Made by a program: the position numbers and the translations under genes
Notes under the pieces: generated by a model
Told to the model about the DNA's origin: nothing
The model's input: the letters and a program-made list of their open reading frames with translations, nothing else
The model's database searches: none
Assembly (NCBI GenBank): GCA_017621885.1
Contig: JAGASD010000010.1
Coordinates: forward strand, 1-64,000
Direction of reading: 5' to 3'
Source: Clostridia bacterium
GTDB taxonomy: Bacteria > Bacillota > Clostridia > Oscillospirales > Acutalibacteraceae
Length of the DNA: 64,000 bases
Part shown: positions 16,494-24,795 of the stretch, piece by piece
Layout: the number at the start of each line of letters is the position of its first letter
Position numbering within the stretch: position 1 is the stretch's first letter

Positions 16494-18869
16494 ATGGATA
16501 AATACGCAAGATTTAAGTTTCAGCCCTGTATTCCTTTGGGTGAGGACGGCAGATGCGTAACTGCATCTCCCCGTCACATTGCCCTTTCTAAAGAGGCGGC
16601 AACAGAGGGTATGGTGCTTTTAAAGAACGAAAACAACGCTTTACCTCTTAAAAAAGGTGAAAAGGTCGCTCTTTTCGGCAAAGCAACAATTGAATACATC
16701 AAAGGCGGTGGCGGCAGCGGAGACGTTAACTGCCCCTACATCCGCAATATCTACGAGGGCTTCAAGGTAAAAGAACAAGAGAATAAGGTTCAGGTATATA
16801 TGCCCCTTGTTGATTTTTACAAGGATTACGTTGAAAAAGAGAGCGTAAACGTGCTTACAGAAGAGCAGATTAATGCAATCTGGGATGTTGTTAACGCAAT
16901 GGAATTCTGCACAAAGCGTGACGATATGACATACGACACATTTGCAAAAATGCACGTTACGGAAGCGCTTGTTCCCGACGAGCTTATTAAATCCGCATCC
17001 GATTGGGCGGATACTGCAATTATTACACTCAGCCGTTTTTCTGCGGAGGGTGTTGACCGCAGACCTCAGGGCGGTGACTATTATCTTTCCGACCTTGAAA
17101 AAGAACTTATTGATAAGGCCTCTGCCCTTTTCAAAAAGGTGATTATCGTTATAAACTCAGGTGCTACAATTGACTGCGAATATTTTGCAGATAATGATAA
17201 AGTACAAGGTGTGCTTTTCGGTTGGCAAGGCGGTATGGAGGGTGGCTCTGCCATTGCGGATTTACTTTGCGGTGACGTTAACCCCTCAGGCAAGCTTGTT
17301 GATACAATTGCAAAATCTTACGACTGCTATCCCTGCAAGGATGATTTCTGGGAATGCTTTGACCACGTTGATTACTCAGATGATATTTACGTCGGTTACC
17401 GTTATTTTGAAACTATCCCGGGTGCTGATAAAGATGTCCGTTACCCCTTCGGCTTCGGTCTTTCATACACAAACTTCCGACAAAGCGGAAAAGTGTGTCT
17501 TGAACGTGAGGGTAAGATTTTTGCAATGGTTGACGTTAAAAACATCGGTGATGTTGCCGGTAAAGAGGTTGTCGAGCTCTATTACAGCGCACCTCAGGGA
17601 AAGCTTGGTAAGCCCTCAAAAGAGCTTGCTGCATTCAAGAAAACAAAGCTCCTTGCTCCCGGTGAAAACGAAACTCTTGTTTTAAGCTTTAATGTTGACG
17701 ATATGGCAAGCTTTGACGACCTTGGTAAGATCCAAAAATCTGCTTACGTGCTTGAAAAAGGTGCATATAGCTTTCATCTCGGTACATCAATCAGAGACAC
17801 CGAAAAGCTTGAATTTGAATATATAGTAAAAGAAGATACAGTTACAGAGCAATTATCCGATTGGTGCAAGCCCTTCAAGCTCAAAAAGCGTATGCTTTCT
17901 GACGGCACTTATGAAGAGTTACCCCAAAACGAAGAATTTTATCTTTACGGTATAAACGAGCCCACGGGTGCAGTTGCTCCCGAAAGCCTTGTAAAATTTG
18001 ACAAGGTTGGTGAAGAAATCTCGTTGGATGAATTTGTTGCTCAATTTACTCTTGACGAGCTGATGTACATAGTTGGCGGTCAGGCTCCCACAGGCGTTTG
18101 CAACACAGGATGCTTCGGCGGCATTGAAAGACTCGGCGTACCTGCCGTACCCACGGCTGACGGTCCTGCAGGTTTAAGACTCAATACAGAAACCGGCATC
18201 CCCACAACTGCCTGGCCCTGCGCAACACTCCTTGCTTGCTCCTGGAATCCTGACATAGCCTATGAGGTTGGTAAAGGCGGCGGTGCAGAAATCAGAGAGA
18301 ACAACCTTGGTGTATGGCTCTCACCCGCTCTAAACATTCACCGCGACCCTCTTTGCGGAAGAAACTTTGAGTATTATTCAGAAGACCCCGTAATCGCAGG
18401 AAAATTTGCATCTGCTGTTACAAGAGGCGTACAGTCACAGAAGGTAGCTGTTTCAATTAAGCACTTTGCTTGTAACAACAAAGAAGCGAACAGATTCGGC
18501 AGTGATTCAAGACTTTCCGAAAGAGCACTCCGCGAAATATATCTTAAAGGCTTTGAAATTGCCGTAAAAGAGTCAGATCCCTGGACAGTTATGTCTTCAT
18601 ACAACCTCATTAACGGACAGCACACCTCCGAAAGCTATGAGCTTCTTACGGGAATTCTTCGTAACGAATGGGGCTACAAGGGTATGGTTGTTACTGACTG
18701 GGGTGTTAAGAATGACCCTGTTAAGGAAATCAAAGCCGGTAACGATATGAAGATGCATTGCGGCTACCCCGAGGACCTCAAAGTCGGTCTTGAAAGCGGT
18801 GAAATCACCCGTGCAGACCTTGAGCTTTGCACAAAGAGAATACTTGAAATGTTTATGAAGCTTATATAA
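16494..18869 (+). CDS. Glycoside hydrolase family 3 enzyme with permuted domain order (beta-glucosidase type)
   Basis: A 791-residue cytoplasmic enzyme that removes terminal beta-linked sugars. The order of domains is permuted relative to most GH3 enzymes. The alpha/beta sandwich domain comes first (EAATEGMVLLKNENNALPL at residues 34-52), then a fibronectin-III-like part ending near 450. The TIM barrel is last: TADGPAGLRL, HRDPLCGRNFEYYSEDP, KHFACNN and the nucleophile motif VVTDWG with Asp near 734. This arrangement is known for GH3 enzymes of Ruminococcus albus and Butyrivibrio. AGGAG precedes the ATG and there is no signal peptide, so it acts on imported oligosaccharides. Beta-xylosidase activity is an alternative. 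Confidence 0.9.
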   Translation: MDKYARFKFQPCIPLGEDGRCVTASPRHIALSKEAATEGMVLLKNENNALPLKKGEKVALFGKATIEYIKGGGGSGDVNCPYIRNIYEGFKVKEQENKVQVYMPLVDFYKDYVEKESVNVLTEEQINAIWDVVNAMEFCTKRDDMTYDTFAKMHVTEALVPDELIKSASDWADTAIITLSRFSAEGVDRRPQGGDYYLSDLEKELIDKASALFKKVIIVINSGATIDCEYFADNDKVQGVLFGWQGGMEGGSAIADLLCGDVNPSGKLVDTIAKSYDCYPCKDDFWECFDHVDYSDDIYVGYRYFETIPGADKDVRYPFGFGLSYTNFRQSGKVCLEREGKIFAMVDVKNIGDVAGKEVVELYYSAPQGKLGKPSKELAAFKKTKLLAPGENETLVLSFNVDDMASFDDLGKIQKSAYVLEKGAYSFHLGTSIRDTEKLEFEYIVKEDTVTEQLSDWCKPFKLKKRMLSDGTYEELPQNEEFYLYGINEPTGAVAPESLVKFDKVGEEISLDEFVAQFTLDELMYIVGGQAPTGVCNTGCFGGIERLGVPAVPTADGPAGLRLNTETGIPTTAWPCATLLACSWNPDIAYEVGKGGGAEIRENNLGVWLSPALNIHRDPLCGRNFEYYSEDPVIAGKFASAVTRGVQSQKVAVSIKHFACNNKEANRFGSDSRLSERALREIYLKGFEIAVKESDPWTVMSSYNLINGQHTSESYELLTGILRNEWGYKGMVVTDWGVKNDPVKEIKAGNDMKMHCGYPEDLKVGLESGEITRADLELCTKRILEMFMKLI

Positions 18870-18888
18870 AACAGGTTTACGAATATGA

Positions 18889-19062
18889 AAAAAGTCATTT
18901 TTTGATCATATAATTCACGGCGGTAACACAATTTTTGTAATGAATTTTGCCGATACCGAAAAAACAATAACACTCGACAAAGAATACACAAATATTGTTG
19001 ATAACGCATCTGTTGAAGGTGAAATCATTCTTCCCGTTTGCGGATATATAATTTTAGAATAA
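18889..19062 (+). pseudogene. Remnant of a GH42-type beta-galactosidase C-terminal domain
   Basis: A 57-codon open stretch right after the GH3 gene with no usable start codon near its beginning (it opens after a TGA at 18886). Its translation has FVMNFADTEKTITLD and ends in EGEIILPVCGYIILE, which looks like the small beta-sandwich that closes bacterial GH42 beta-galactosidases. Nothing upstream in any frame continues the match; the GH3 gene occupies that place. I read it as the tail of a deleted beta-galactosidase gene. It could instead be an expressed micro-ORF from an internal ATG, but this is less likely. Confidence 0.6.
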
Positions 19063-19064
19063 AA

Positions 19065-19101
19065 AATAAATGCTACTGTTTTTCGCAGTAGCATTATTTT
19101 T
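19065..19101. terminator. Bidirectional terminator between convergent genes
   Basis: TGCTACTG/CAGTAGCA stem extended by AT pairs, with an A-run on the left and TTTTT on the right. It serves the GH3 transcript and probably the converging GH43 gene. Confidence 0.8.
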
Positions 19102-20080
19102 ATCTGTTCAATATGGGGAAGCCCTTTTCATCCCATAATACCTTTCTTTTTCTTGCACTTCTGCAAGGGTCGTAAAGCGGGTCTTCGTCACCGAAACCGC
19201 ATTCACACTTAAAGCATTTTTCATCACGGGAATGGTAAACGAACACCCATTCACCGTTTTCGTCTTTAACAAAGGAATTGTGACCCGGTCCGTATTCACC
19301 GTTCAAATCAGCGGATGCAAGTAACGGCTGACTTAATTTAGTCCAGTTATTTATATTTAGTAAATCTGCATTCTCATCTGCATACATAAGTCCGATGCAA
19401 TACTCAGGTCCTGTTGCAGAGGCTGAAAAGGCAAGAAAAACCTTACCCTCGTGTATCATAACAGCAGGTCCTTCATTAACTGGTATATTAACCATTTCCC
19501 AAGGGTATTCGGGCTTTGTAAGGAGCATTGCAGGTGTAACGGTTTTCCGGGGCTCTGACGGGTTAATTTCTGCAAGATAAACATTAGAATTACCGCCATT
19601 CTGCGCCCACGCAACATAGTGCTTTCCGCAACATTCGAAATATGTCATATCAAGAGAAAATCCCCTGAATGAAAAATCGTCACCGTCACAAGTAATGAAT
19701 TTTCCTAAATCTATCCATTTATCGTTATACGGGTCGTCACCCTCACATTTTATAATATGGCAATCAATATCCCACACATTGTTTTCACTACCGCTTGCGG
19801 CAAAAAGCACGTACCACACGCCATCTATTTTGTGTATTTCAGGCGCCCAGATAAACCTGAAAGCAGTATCGGAATCACTAACATTCCATATACTTTTTTC
19901 CCGGGCAACAGCTAACCCATCAATAGTCTTGGCACGACGCAATATAATTCGGTCATAGCCCGTTTTATCATTCTTACCATACATCGGATAAGATGCTGTG
20001 AAATAATAATAACCATCATCACCCTTTGTAACAAAGGGATCTGCTCTATCTTTAATAAAAATATTTGTAGCATTGCTCAT
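19100..20080 (-). CDS. Glycoside hydrolase family 43 enzyme (arabinofuranosidase/xylosidase type)
   Basis: A 326-residue five-bladed beta-propeller enzyme. The catalytic base is the Asp of RADPFV at residue 14, the pKa-modulating Asp is in the GFSLDMTYFE region near 140, and the general acid is the Glu of VNEGPAV near 200. WAPEIH near residue 80 and GPGHNSF near 268 are family hallmarks. It lacks a signal peptide and the C-terminal beta-sandwich found in larger members, so it is a minimal cytoplasmic form that trims imported arabino- or xylo-oligosaccharides. GAGG lies seven bases before the ATG. It is transcribed alone, convergent with the GH3 gene. The precise substrate is not decided by sequence. 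Confidence 0.85.
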   Translation of the reverse strand: MSNATNIFIKDRADPFVTKGDDGYYYFTASYPMYGKNDKTGYDRIILRRAKTIDGLAVAREKSIWNVSDSDTAFRFIWAPEIHKIDGVWYVLFAASGSENNVWDIDCHIIKCEGDDPYNDKWIDLGKFITCDGDDFSFRGFSLDMTYFECCGKHYVAWAQNGGNSNVYLAEINPSEPRKTVTPAMLLTKPEYPWEMVNIPVNEGPAVMIHEGKVFLAFSASATGPEYCIGLMYADENADLLNINNWTKLSQPLLASADLNGEYGPGHNSFVKDENGEWVFVYHSRDEKCFKCECGFGDEDPLYDPCRSARKRKVLWDEKGFPILNR

Positions 20081-20113
20081 AATACAACCTCACTTATGAA
20101 CCGAAAAAGTAAA

Positions 20114-20140
20114 CTGTGGTACGACATAATCATACCACAG
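20114..20140 (-). terminator. Probable terminator of the zinc-ribbon lipoprotein gene
   Basis: Perfect 8-bp inverted repeat CTGTGGTA/TACCACAG with an 11-base loop; on the minus strand it is followed by TTTACTTTTT. The other gap sequence around it shows nothing further. Confidence 0.6.
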
Positions 20141-20202
20141 AATTAACAAATATTCAATTAAAACAACAGATGAATTAGATACGTAAAATCATACGACAAT
20201 TT

Positions 20203-21210
20203 CTATTTTGTCAATTGAGCGTTTACTATACATAATTCCTGCCTGTAATCGCCACTGCCCGTTTCTAAACCAACTGCAATTTTCAATGTTTGACAATTTG
20301 TTACATCAACTTTAAAATCAACTTTCCCTGATGTTCTTGTAAAATTCGTTTTTGAAAAAACTAATTTATTGTCAGCATATATATTTATATAATATGTAGA
20401 ATCAGCGTATGTCGTGGTAGATGCAACAATAGAACCGCTAAACGTCTTGAAATTATTATTCAAGTTATGTAATGAGTGTGGTTCATTCCCATTTCTACAC
20501 TCATATAAATCAGTATAATAATGTGCACCATTATAACTATTACCAAAAGAATCAACAAAAGAACTACTATGATATTTATATTCATAAGAATCAATAACAA
20601 AAACCTCGTTCAAGCCTTTAGGCAACGTATCCGGATCAATCGCACCGCATCTAGAACATTTATTATTAATATAATTATGTCCCAGTGCACTACCCGATGT
20701 TTGATTACATCTTTTACATGTTTTGGGAGACACACAGTTAGCAGCAGAAAAACTATGACCAAGCGAACTCCCTGTAGTCGTTCCGCAACGAGTACAAATT
20801 TTCGGACTTGTACATGTTGCAACCGAAAAATTATGACCAAGAGCACTTCCGGCTGTAGCACCGCATGAACACTTTTTAGGAGATGTACACGTTGCATTAG
20901 AATAATCATGAAGATGTTGCGCATTAACATTAATATTTATTGACGAATTTTGAGATTCTGAAACATTTGTTTGAGCTGAAATTTTTCCATCACCATTACT
21001 TTTTATATCATTAACATTATTTATATTAATCTCATTATCCACAATTACATCATCATCTTCATATGATAAAGCGGTATTGTTCTGTGTGTCGTTACTATAA
21101 ATTTCTGTTGTTAAAGTCTCATCTACAGTTTCGTTTTTTTCCGAGTCACAAGCTGATAAGCACCACAACAAACTTACACACAGCAAAATTGAAACTATTT
21201 TTTTTAACAT
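20203..21210 (-). CDS. Lipoprotein with zinc-ribbon-like Cys repeats and NPCBM-like C-terminal domain
   Basis: A 335-residue surface lipoprotein. The signal peptide ends in the lipobox LSAC (Cys at residue 21), followed by a low-complexity Asn/Asp/Thr-rich linker. Residues about 98-190 hold three to four repeats of roughly 26 residues, of the form GHxFSxATCTSPKxCxRCG, ending with a shorter KCSRCG unit; each brings a CxxC pair and a lone Cys, suggesting metal sites. The last 125 residues have a beta pattern with FKTFSGSIVAS, YYINIYADNKLVFSK and VDVTNCQTLKIAVG, similar to the NPCBM carbohydrate-binding fold. GGGAGG lies upstream of the ATG. A palindrome just downstream of its promoter and a divergent XRE gene suggest repression. 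Function: surface binding, inferred. Confidence 0.75.
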   Translation of the reverse strand: MLKKIVSILLCVSLLWCLSACDSEKNETVDETLTTEIYSNDTQNNTALSYEDDDVIVDNEININNVNDIKSNGDGKISAQTNVSESQNSSININVNAQHLHDYSNATCTSPKKCSCGATAGSALGHNFSVATCTSPKICTRCGTTTGSSLGHSFSAANCVSPKTCKRCNQTSGSALGHNYINNKCSRCGAIDPDTLPKGLNEVFVIDSYEYKYHSSSFVDSFGNSYNGAHYYTDLYECRNGNEPHSLHNLNNNFKTFSGSIVASTTTYADSTYYINIYADNKLVFSKTNFTRTSGKVDFKVDVTNCQTLKIAVGLETGSGDYRQELCIVNAQLTK

Positions 21211-21229
21211 TTAATTACCTCCCTTAATT

Positions 21230-21248
21230 TGACATTCTGTGAATGTCA
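21230..21248. promoter_or_regulatory. Operator-like palindrome between lipoprotein and XRE genes
   Basis: TGACATTC (21230-21237), 3 bases, GAATGTCA (21241-21248), a perfect 8-bp inverted repeat. On the lipoprotein transcript it lies about 12 bp past the -10 box, covering the transcription start and early leader, a repressing position. The adjacent XRE protein is the natural candidate to bind it; this is inferred. Confidence 0.65.
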
Positions 21249-21259
21249 TATCACATCGG

Positions 21260-21288
21260 ATTATAACATATAATTTCTTCATTGACAA
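21260..21288 (-). promoter_or_regulatory. Promoter of the lipoprotein gene
   Basis: Minus-strand TTGTCA (21283-21288), a 17-bp spacer and TATAAT (21260-21265), 50 bp before the ATG. Confidence 0.8.
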
Positions 21289-21315
21289 GCACTAAATGTC
21301 GAAAAGAGGTTTTTT

Positions 21316-21573
21316 ATGTTTATTAACAAATCTATTGACGGATTAAATAATGTTTGTGGAAAAAATATTGCCGATTTGCGAATTTCTTTATCATTGTCAC
21401 AAAGGGAACTCGCTGATAAAATGCAACTTGTAGGTATAAATATTGATAAAAATGCGATCCAAAGAATTGAGTGTGGAAAACGATTTGTTACCGATATAGA
21501 AATTATTGCCTTTGCAAAAATTTTTAATACCTCATACGATGAATTATTAACAATACCCAAAAGAAAGAATTAA
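21316..21573 (+). CDS. XRE-family helix-turn-helix regulator
   Basis: An 85-residue protein made almost entirely of one Cro/CI-type HTH: GKNIADLRISLSLSQRELADKM (positioning and recognition helices, residues about 15-36), then IDKNAIQRIECGKR and FVTDIEIIAFAKIFNTSYDELL, the canonical end of the domain. There is no effector domain, so it probably acts as a simple dimeric repressor. AGAGG lies upstream of the ATG. It is divergent from the lipoprotein gene and a palindrome lies between them, which suggests that it controls that gene and perhaps itself. Confidence 0.85.
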   Translation: MFINKSIDGLNNVCGKNIADLRISLSLSQRELADKMQLVGINIDKNAIQRIECGKRFVTDIEIIAFAKIFNTSYDELLTIPKRKN

Positions 21574-21576
21574 GCA

Positions 21577-21622
21577 AAAACTACTTGTTGTTCATATTAA
21601 CAGCAAGTAGTTTTATATTTTT
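21577..21622 (+). terminator. Rho-independent terminator
   Basis: AAAACTACTTG pairs with CAAGTAGTTTT, with an inner TGTT/AACA stem, followed by ATATTTTT. It ends the XRE gene. Confidence 0.8.
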
Positions 21623-21706
21623 ATACATGTTTACATAAATCTTCTTCACTAATAATTCAAACACTTATTCACATAATAATACAAAACCAACGAAAGCGGT
21701 GTTGTA

Positions 21707-22936
21707 ATGGCAAAAAACGCAATAATCGGTCAAAGCGGCGGACCGACATCGGTCATAAATTCAAGCCTTGCGGGAGTTTTTCAAGCTTGTGAAAATCGCG
21801 GTGCAGATAATATATACGGAATGTGCAACGGCTTACACGGACTTCTTGACAAAAACATTGTTGATCTAAAAAGAACATTGCTCTCAAGCCTTGAAATTGA
21901 GCTTTTAAAAAGAACACCGTCTGCATACCTGGGCTCTTGCAGATATAAACTCCCCCATTATGAGAAAGATACTTATATTTACGATAAGATTTTTCAAATT
22001 CTGAATGAGCTTGAAATTGAGTGGTTTTTCTACATCGGCGGTAACGACAGTATGGACACTATATGCAAGCTTTCCGATTACGCAAAAGAAAACAACAGTT
22101 CAATTAAATTTATGGGTGTTCCAAAAACAATTGACAACGACTTAATGATTACCGACCACACACCGGGCTACGGCTCTGCGGCTAAATATATCGGTGTTGT
22201 TATGAAAGAAATTGTGCGTGATGCAACAGTTTACGACACACCGTATGTCACTGTTGTTGAAATCATGGGCAGAAATGCCGGCTGGCTTACAGCCGCCGCC
22301 ACACTTTCAAAATCTGATGATTGCGAAGGCGTTGATATGCTGTGTCTGCCTGAGGTGCCATTTGACACCGACAAATTTTTAACCAAAACAGAAGCCTTGT
22401 TGAATAATCAAAAAAGTATTGTAATCGCTGTATCCGAGGGAGTAAAACTGACAGACGGCAGATATGTTTGCGAGCTTTCCGACGACACAAGATTCACGGA
22501 TGCCTTCGGTCACAAAAATCTTACAGGAACAGCAAGATATCTGAGTAACCAAATTATGAAAAAGCTTGGTACAAAAGCCCGTTCGGTTGAGCTTTCCACT
22601 CTTCAGCGTTGTGCAGGTCACGTTACAAGCAGGACTGATATTACAGAGGCTTATCAGGTTGGCGGTGCTGCAGCAAAAGCCGCATTTGAAGGTCACACGG
22701 GCGAAATGATTGCACTTAAAAGAATTTCAAATGACCCATATCAATGCACAACCCAACCACACGACATACACAAAGTTGCAAACTTTGAAAAAAAGATACC
22801 GTTAGAATGGATTAATGAAACATACACAGATATGCTACCCGTTTTTCATCAATACGCGAGGCCGCTCATTCAGGCTGAATTAACACCGATATATATAAAC
22901 GGACTGCCACGGCACATATATTTAAAGGAGCTGTAA
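21707..22936 (+). CDS. pfp: Pyrophosphate-type 6-phosphofructokinase
   Basis: A 409-residue PfkA-superfamily enzyme phosphorylating fructose 6-phosphate in glycolysis. The phosphoryl-donor loop GQSGGPTSVIN starts at residue 8. GGNDSMDT near 112 replaces the ATP-enzyme GGDGT motif, and PKTIDNDL near 138 has the Lys that favours pyrophosphate over ATP. MGRNAGWLTA near 188 is the fructose-6-phosphate site. PPi use is the usual economy of anaerobic Clostridia and saves ATP. It is a single-gene unit; its stop codon lies inside the terminator hairpin. Donor specificity is inferred from these residues. Confidence 0.9.
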   Translation: MAKNAIIGQSGGPTSVINSSLAGVFQACENRGADNIYGMCNGLHGLLDKNIVDLKRTLLSSLEIELLKRTPSAYLGSCRYKLPHYEKDTYIYDKIFQILNELEIEWFFYIGGNDSMDTICKLSDYAKENNSSIKFMGVPKTIDNDLMITDHTPGYGSAAKYIGVVMKEIVRDATVYDTPYVTVVEIMGRNAGWLTAAATLSKSDDCEGVDMLCLPEVPFDTDKFLTKTEALLNNQKSIVIAVSEGVKLTDGRYVCELSDDTRFTDAFGHKNLTGTARYLSNQIMKKLGTKARSVELSTLQRCAGHVTSRTDITEAYQVGGAAAKAAFEGHTGEMIALKRISNDPYQCTTQPHDIHKVANFEKKIPLEWINETYTDMLPVFHQYARPLIQAELTPIYINGLPRHIYLKEL

Positions 22937-22955
22937 AAACTACAGCTCCTTTTTT
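22925..22955. terminator. Bidirectional terminator
   Basis: Perfect 11-bp stem (22925-22935 with 22941-22951) overlapping the pfp stop codon, followed by TTTTT. It lies between the convergent pfp and endonuclease-like genes. Confidence 0.85.
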
Positions 22956-23665
22956 CACAAAGTAAATTCAGCAATTATGGGATAATGATCAGAAACAACC
23001 TTTTCAATGGTTTTAACGTTTTTACATTCAAGTCCCTTACAGAAAATGAAGTCAATCTTCTTTTCAGGATTATAAGACGGATATGTGAACACCCCTTTAT
23101 TTTCAGCAATAGCATCAGTATCATTAAACCTCTCGTAAATAGGTTTTAATACAGTATTTTCAGGTGATGTGTTGAAATCACCCATCAATACAATTGGTAA
23201 ATCTATTGAATCAGAGATTTCACAAATCGTTTTAACTGCATTTATCCTTTCACTTTCTTCAAGCCCCATATGGCACACAAGAAAGCAAACGTCACCAATA
23301 TCTGTTGAAATAACCGCTTTTAATACACACCTTGTTTCAAACCAACCGTCATCATTTTTATCATCAGGGTCAGGAACAATTATTGTTTCGGTTTCTTTAA
23401 TAGGAAAACGGCTCACAATTGCATTACCGTAAGGACCTTTTCCGTTCACTTTAATTGCCTGTGCAAAATAGCGGTTAAAGGAAAGACAGTCACCAAGAGC
23501 GTTTGTCTGGTCGGAATACCCTAAAAGTAAGCCCTTGCCACGCACCTCGTTAAGACCGCACACGTCAGCATTATGTAATCTGATAGTTTCTGCAAAAAGC
23601 GGAATATTGATTTTATTCTTTTTATATTCAAGACAATGCTGAATATTAAACGTCATTACATTCAT
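22955..23665 (-). CDS. Endonuclease/exonuclease/phosphatase (EEP) family hydrolase
   Basis: A 236-residue Mg-dependent phosphohydrolase of the DNase I-like fold. The family residues are visible in order: MTFNIQ at 4-9, GLNEVRG with the metal-binding Glu near residue 39, CHMG near 130, MGDFNTSP near 162 and the C-terminal SDHYPI with catalytic His. It is a minimal cytoplasmic domain without signal peptide. It lies 18 bp after the MmcQ/YjbR gene and likely shares its promoter. EEP proteins act on DNA, phosphoinositides or sphingomyelin, so the substrate remains open. Confidence 0.8.
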   Translation of the reverse strand: MNVMTFNIQHCLEYKKNKINIPLFAETIRLHNADVCGLNEVRGKGLLLGYSDQTNALGDCLSFNRYFAQAIKVNGKGPYGNAIVSRFPIKETETIIVPDPDDKNDDGWFETRCVLKAVISTDIGDVCFLVCHMGLEESERINAVKTICEISDSIDLPIVLMGDFNTSPENTVLKPIYERFNDTDAIAENKGVFTYPSYNPEKKIDFIFCKGLECKNVKTIEKVVSDHYPIIAEFTL

Positions 23666-23683
23666 AAAATCACCAAATGAAAT

Positions 23684-24067
23684 TTATTTTTTCTTCACAA
23701 GCTTATCAGTAAGCATAAAGCTTATGCTGACAAGCCATTTTATTGTTTCATCGTCAACAGTACCGTCAAGAAAAACGCTTATCCAATAGTTTTTGTTCAT
23801 GTGATACGCAGGAAAAATTCCGTCTTCTTTATGTAAAGACCCAATCATAAGCGGGTCACATTTAAGGTTTACAACATCAACCAAACAATCATCAGCTAAA
23901 CCGAATTTTGATTTTTGAACAAGCATTGAAACCGCAAACCATTTTTTGTTTGTTGTATGGCGGTAGACAGCGTGTCCCGGGTCTTCACCCCAAGGATACT
24001 CAGCAGTTATTCCGTAGGTTTCGGTAATGTATTTGTCAAAATCTTCTCTGTTACGCATAGTTATCAC
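23684..24067 (-). CDS. MmcQ/YjbR family protein
   Basis: A 127-residue protein with the MmcQ/YjbR (CyaY-like) fold: an N-terminal helix, YPWGEDPGHAVYRH, NKKWFAVSM, and the signature VDVVNLKCDP near residue 70, then WISVFLDGTVDDE. Family members are small DNA-binding or unknown cytoplasmic proteins. The GTG start overlaps the stop codon of the upstream HAD gene by 4 nt, so translation is likely coupled; an ATG three codons later is an alternative. It sits in a HAD-MmcQ-EEP operon. Confidence 0.8.
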   Translation of the reverse strand: MITMRNREDFDKYITETYGITAEYPWGEDPGHAVYRHTTNKKWFAVSMLVQKSKFGLADDCLVDVVNLKCDPLMIGSLHKEDGIFPAYHMNKNYWISVFLDGTVDDETIKWLVSISFMLTDKLVKKK

Positions 24068-24702
24068 AAATCAATCTCGCTATAGTTATGAATGTAAATA
24101 TCAACAAGTTCTTTTAATTCATCAGTATTCGGTTCACTTCTGTCATAAATCCCCACAACATTATATCCGTTTGCTTTTGCTGTAGTTGCAGCATACAAAG
24201 CATCCTCAAAAACCCAGGTTGTTTCTTTATCAGTACCGATTGCATCAAGAACAACACCATAAACCTTAGGTTCGGTTTTGGCAGCACCTACTGTAAATGT
24301 TGAGTAAATTGCAGAAAAATAATGAAGCATATCAAATTTTTCAAGTAATGCTATAAGGGCAGATTCACCGGTAGCTGTGGCAATCCCCATTTTAACGCCT
24401 TTTTCTTTTAATCTTTCAAGAAAGTCGATAATATCATTTTTGGGAACAGCATCAACTAAATAAAGCTCTTTTATATAAGCAAACAATTCATTCATTAAAT
24501 CTTCAGCTGTTTTATTAAGGTTAAAACGCTCAATCGCAAGAGGAATCGACTCAGAAAGATAAAGACCTTTAAAAATCTCCTCATCCTCTTTTGTAAGCTT
24601 TAAACCTATTCTTTCAAAAAATTTATAGCGAATTCCCTTCCAGACGTGCATCGAGTCAAAAAGAGTTCCGTCAAAATCAAAAATTGCACCTGTAATATTC
24701 AT
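24064..24702 (-). CDS. HAD-superfamily phosphatase (subfamily IA)
   Basis: A 212-residue phosphoaspartate hydrolase of the phosphoglycolate phosphatase/beta-phosphoglucomutase-like type. Motif I is DFDGTLFDS with nucleophile Asp at residue 9, motif II is the Thr of IATATGE near 112, motif III the Lys of KTEPKVY near 145, and motif IV VFEDA near 168. A helical cap lies between motifs I and II. AGGAGCG precedes the ATG. It begins an operon with MmcQ/YjbR and EEP genes. It probably dephosphorylates a small sugar phosphate; the exact substrate is unknown. Confidence 0.85.
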   Translation of the reverse strand: MNITGAIFDFDGTLFDSMHVWKGIRYKFFERIGLKLTKEDEEIFKGLYLSESIPLAIERFNLNKTAEDLMNELFAYIKELYLVDAVPKNDIIDFLERLKEKGVKMGIATATGESALIALLEKFDMLHYFSAIYSTFTVGAAKTEPKVYGVVLDAIGTDKETTWVFEDALYAATTAKANGYNVVGIYDRSEPNTDELKELVDIYIHNYSEIDL

Positions 24703-24731
24703 TTTTCGCTCCTGAATTAAAATGTTTATAG

Positions 24732-24760
24732 ATTATAACATGGGTCATATTAAAAGACAA
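24732..24760 (-). promoter_or_regulatory. Promoter of the HAD-MmcQ-EEP operon
   Basis: Minus-strand TTGTCT (24755-24760), 17-bp spacer, TATAAT (24732-24737), 30 bp before the ATG. Confidence 0.75.
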
Positions 24761-24795
24761 CAATATTATTCCCTTAAAAATAACAAATCCATTAT

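Noticed and set aside
20203..21210. Reading the Cys repeats of the lipoprotein as a rubredoxin or ferredoxin
   Set aside because: The spacing is one lone Cys plus one CxxC per 26 residues, not the CxxC pairs of rubredoxin nor the CxxCxxC of ferredoxin. A surface zinc-ribbon-like repeat fits better.
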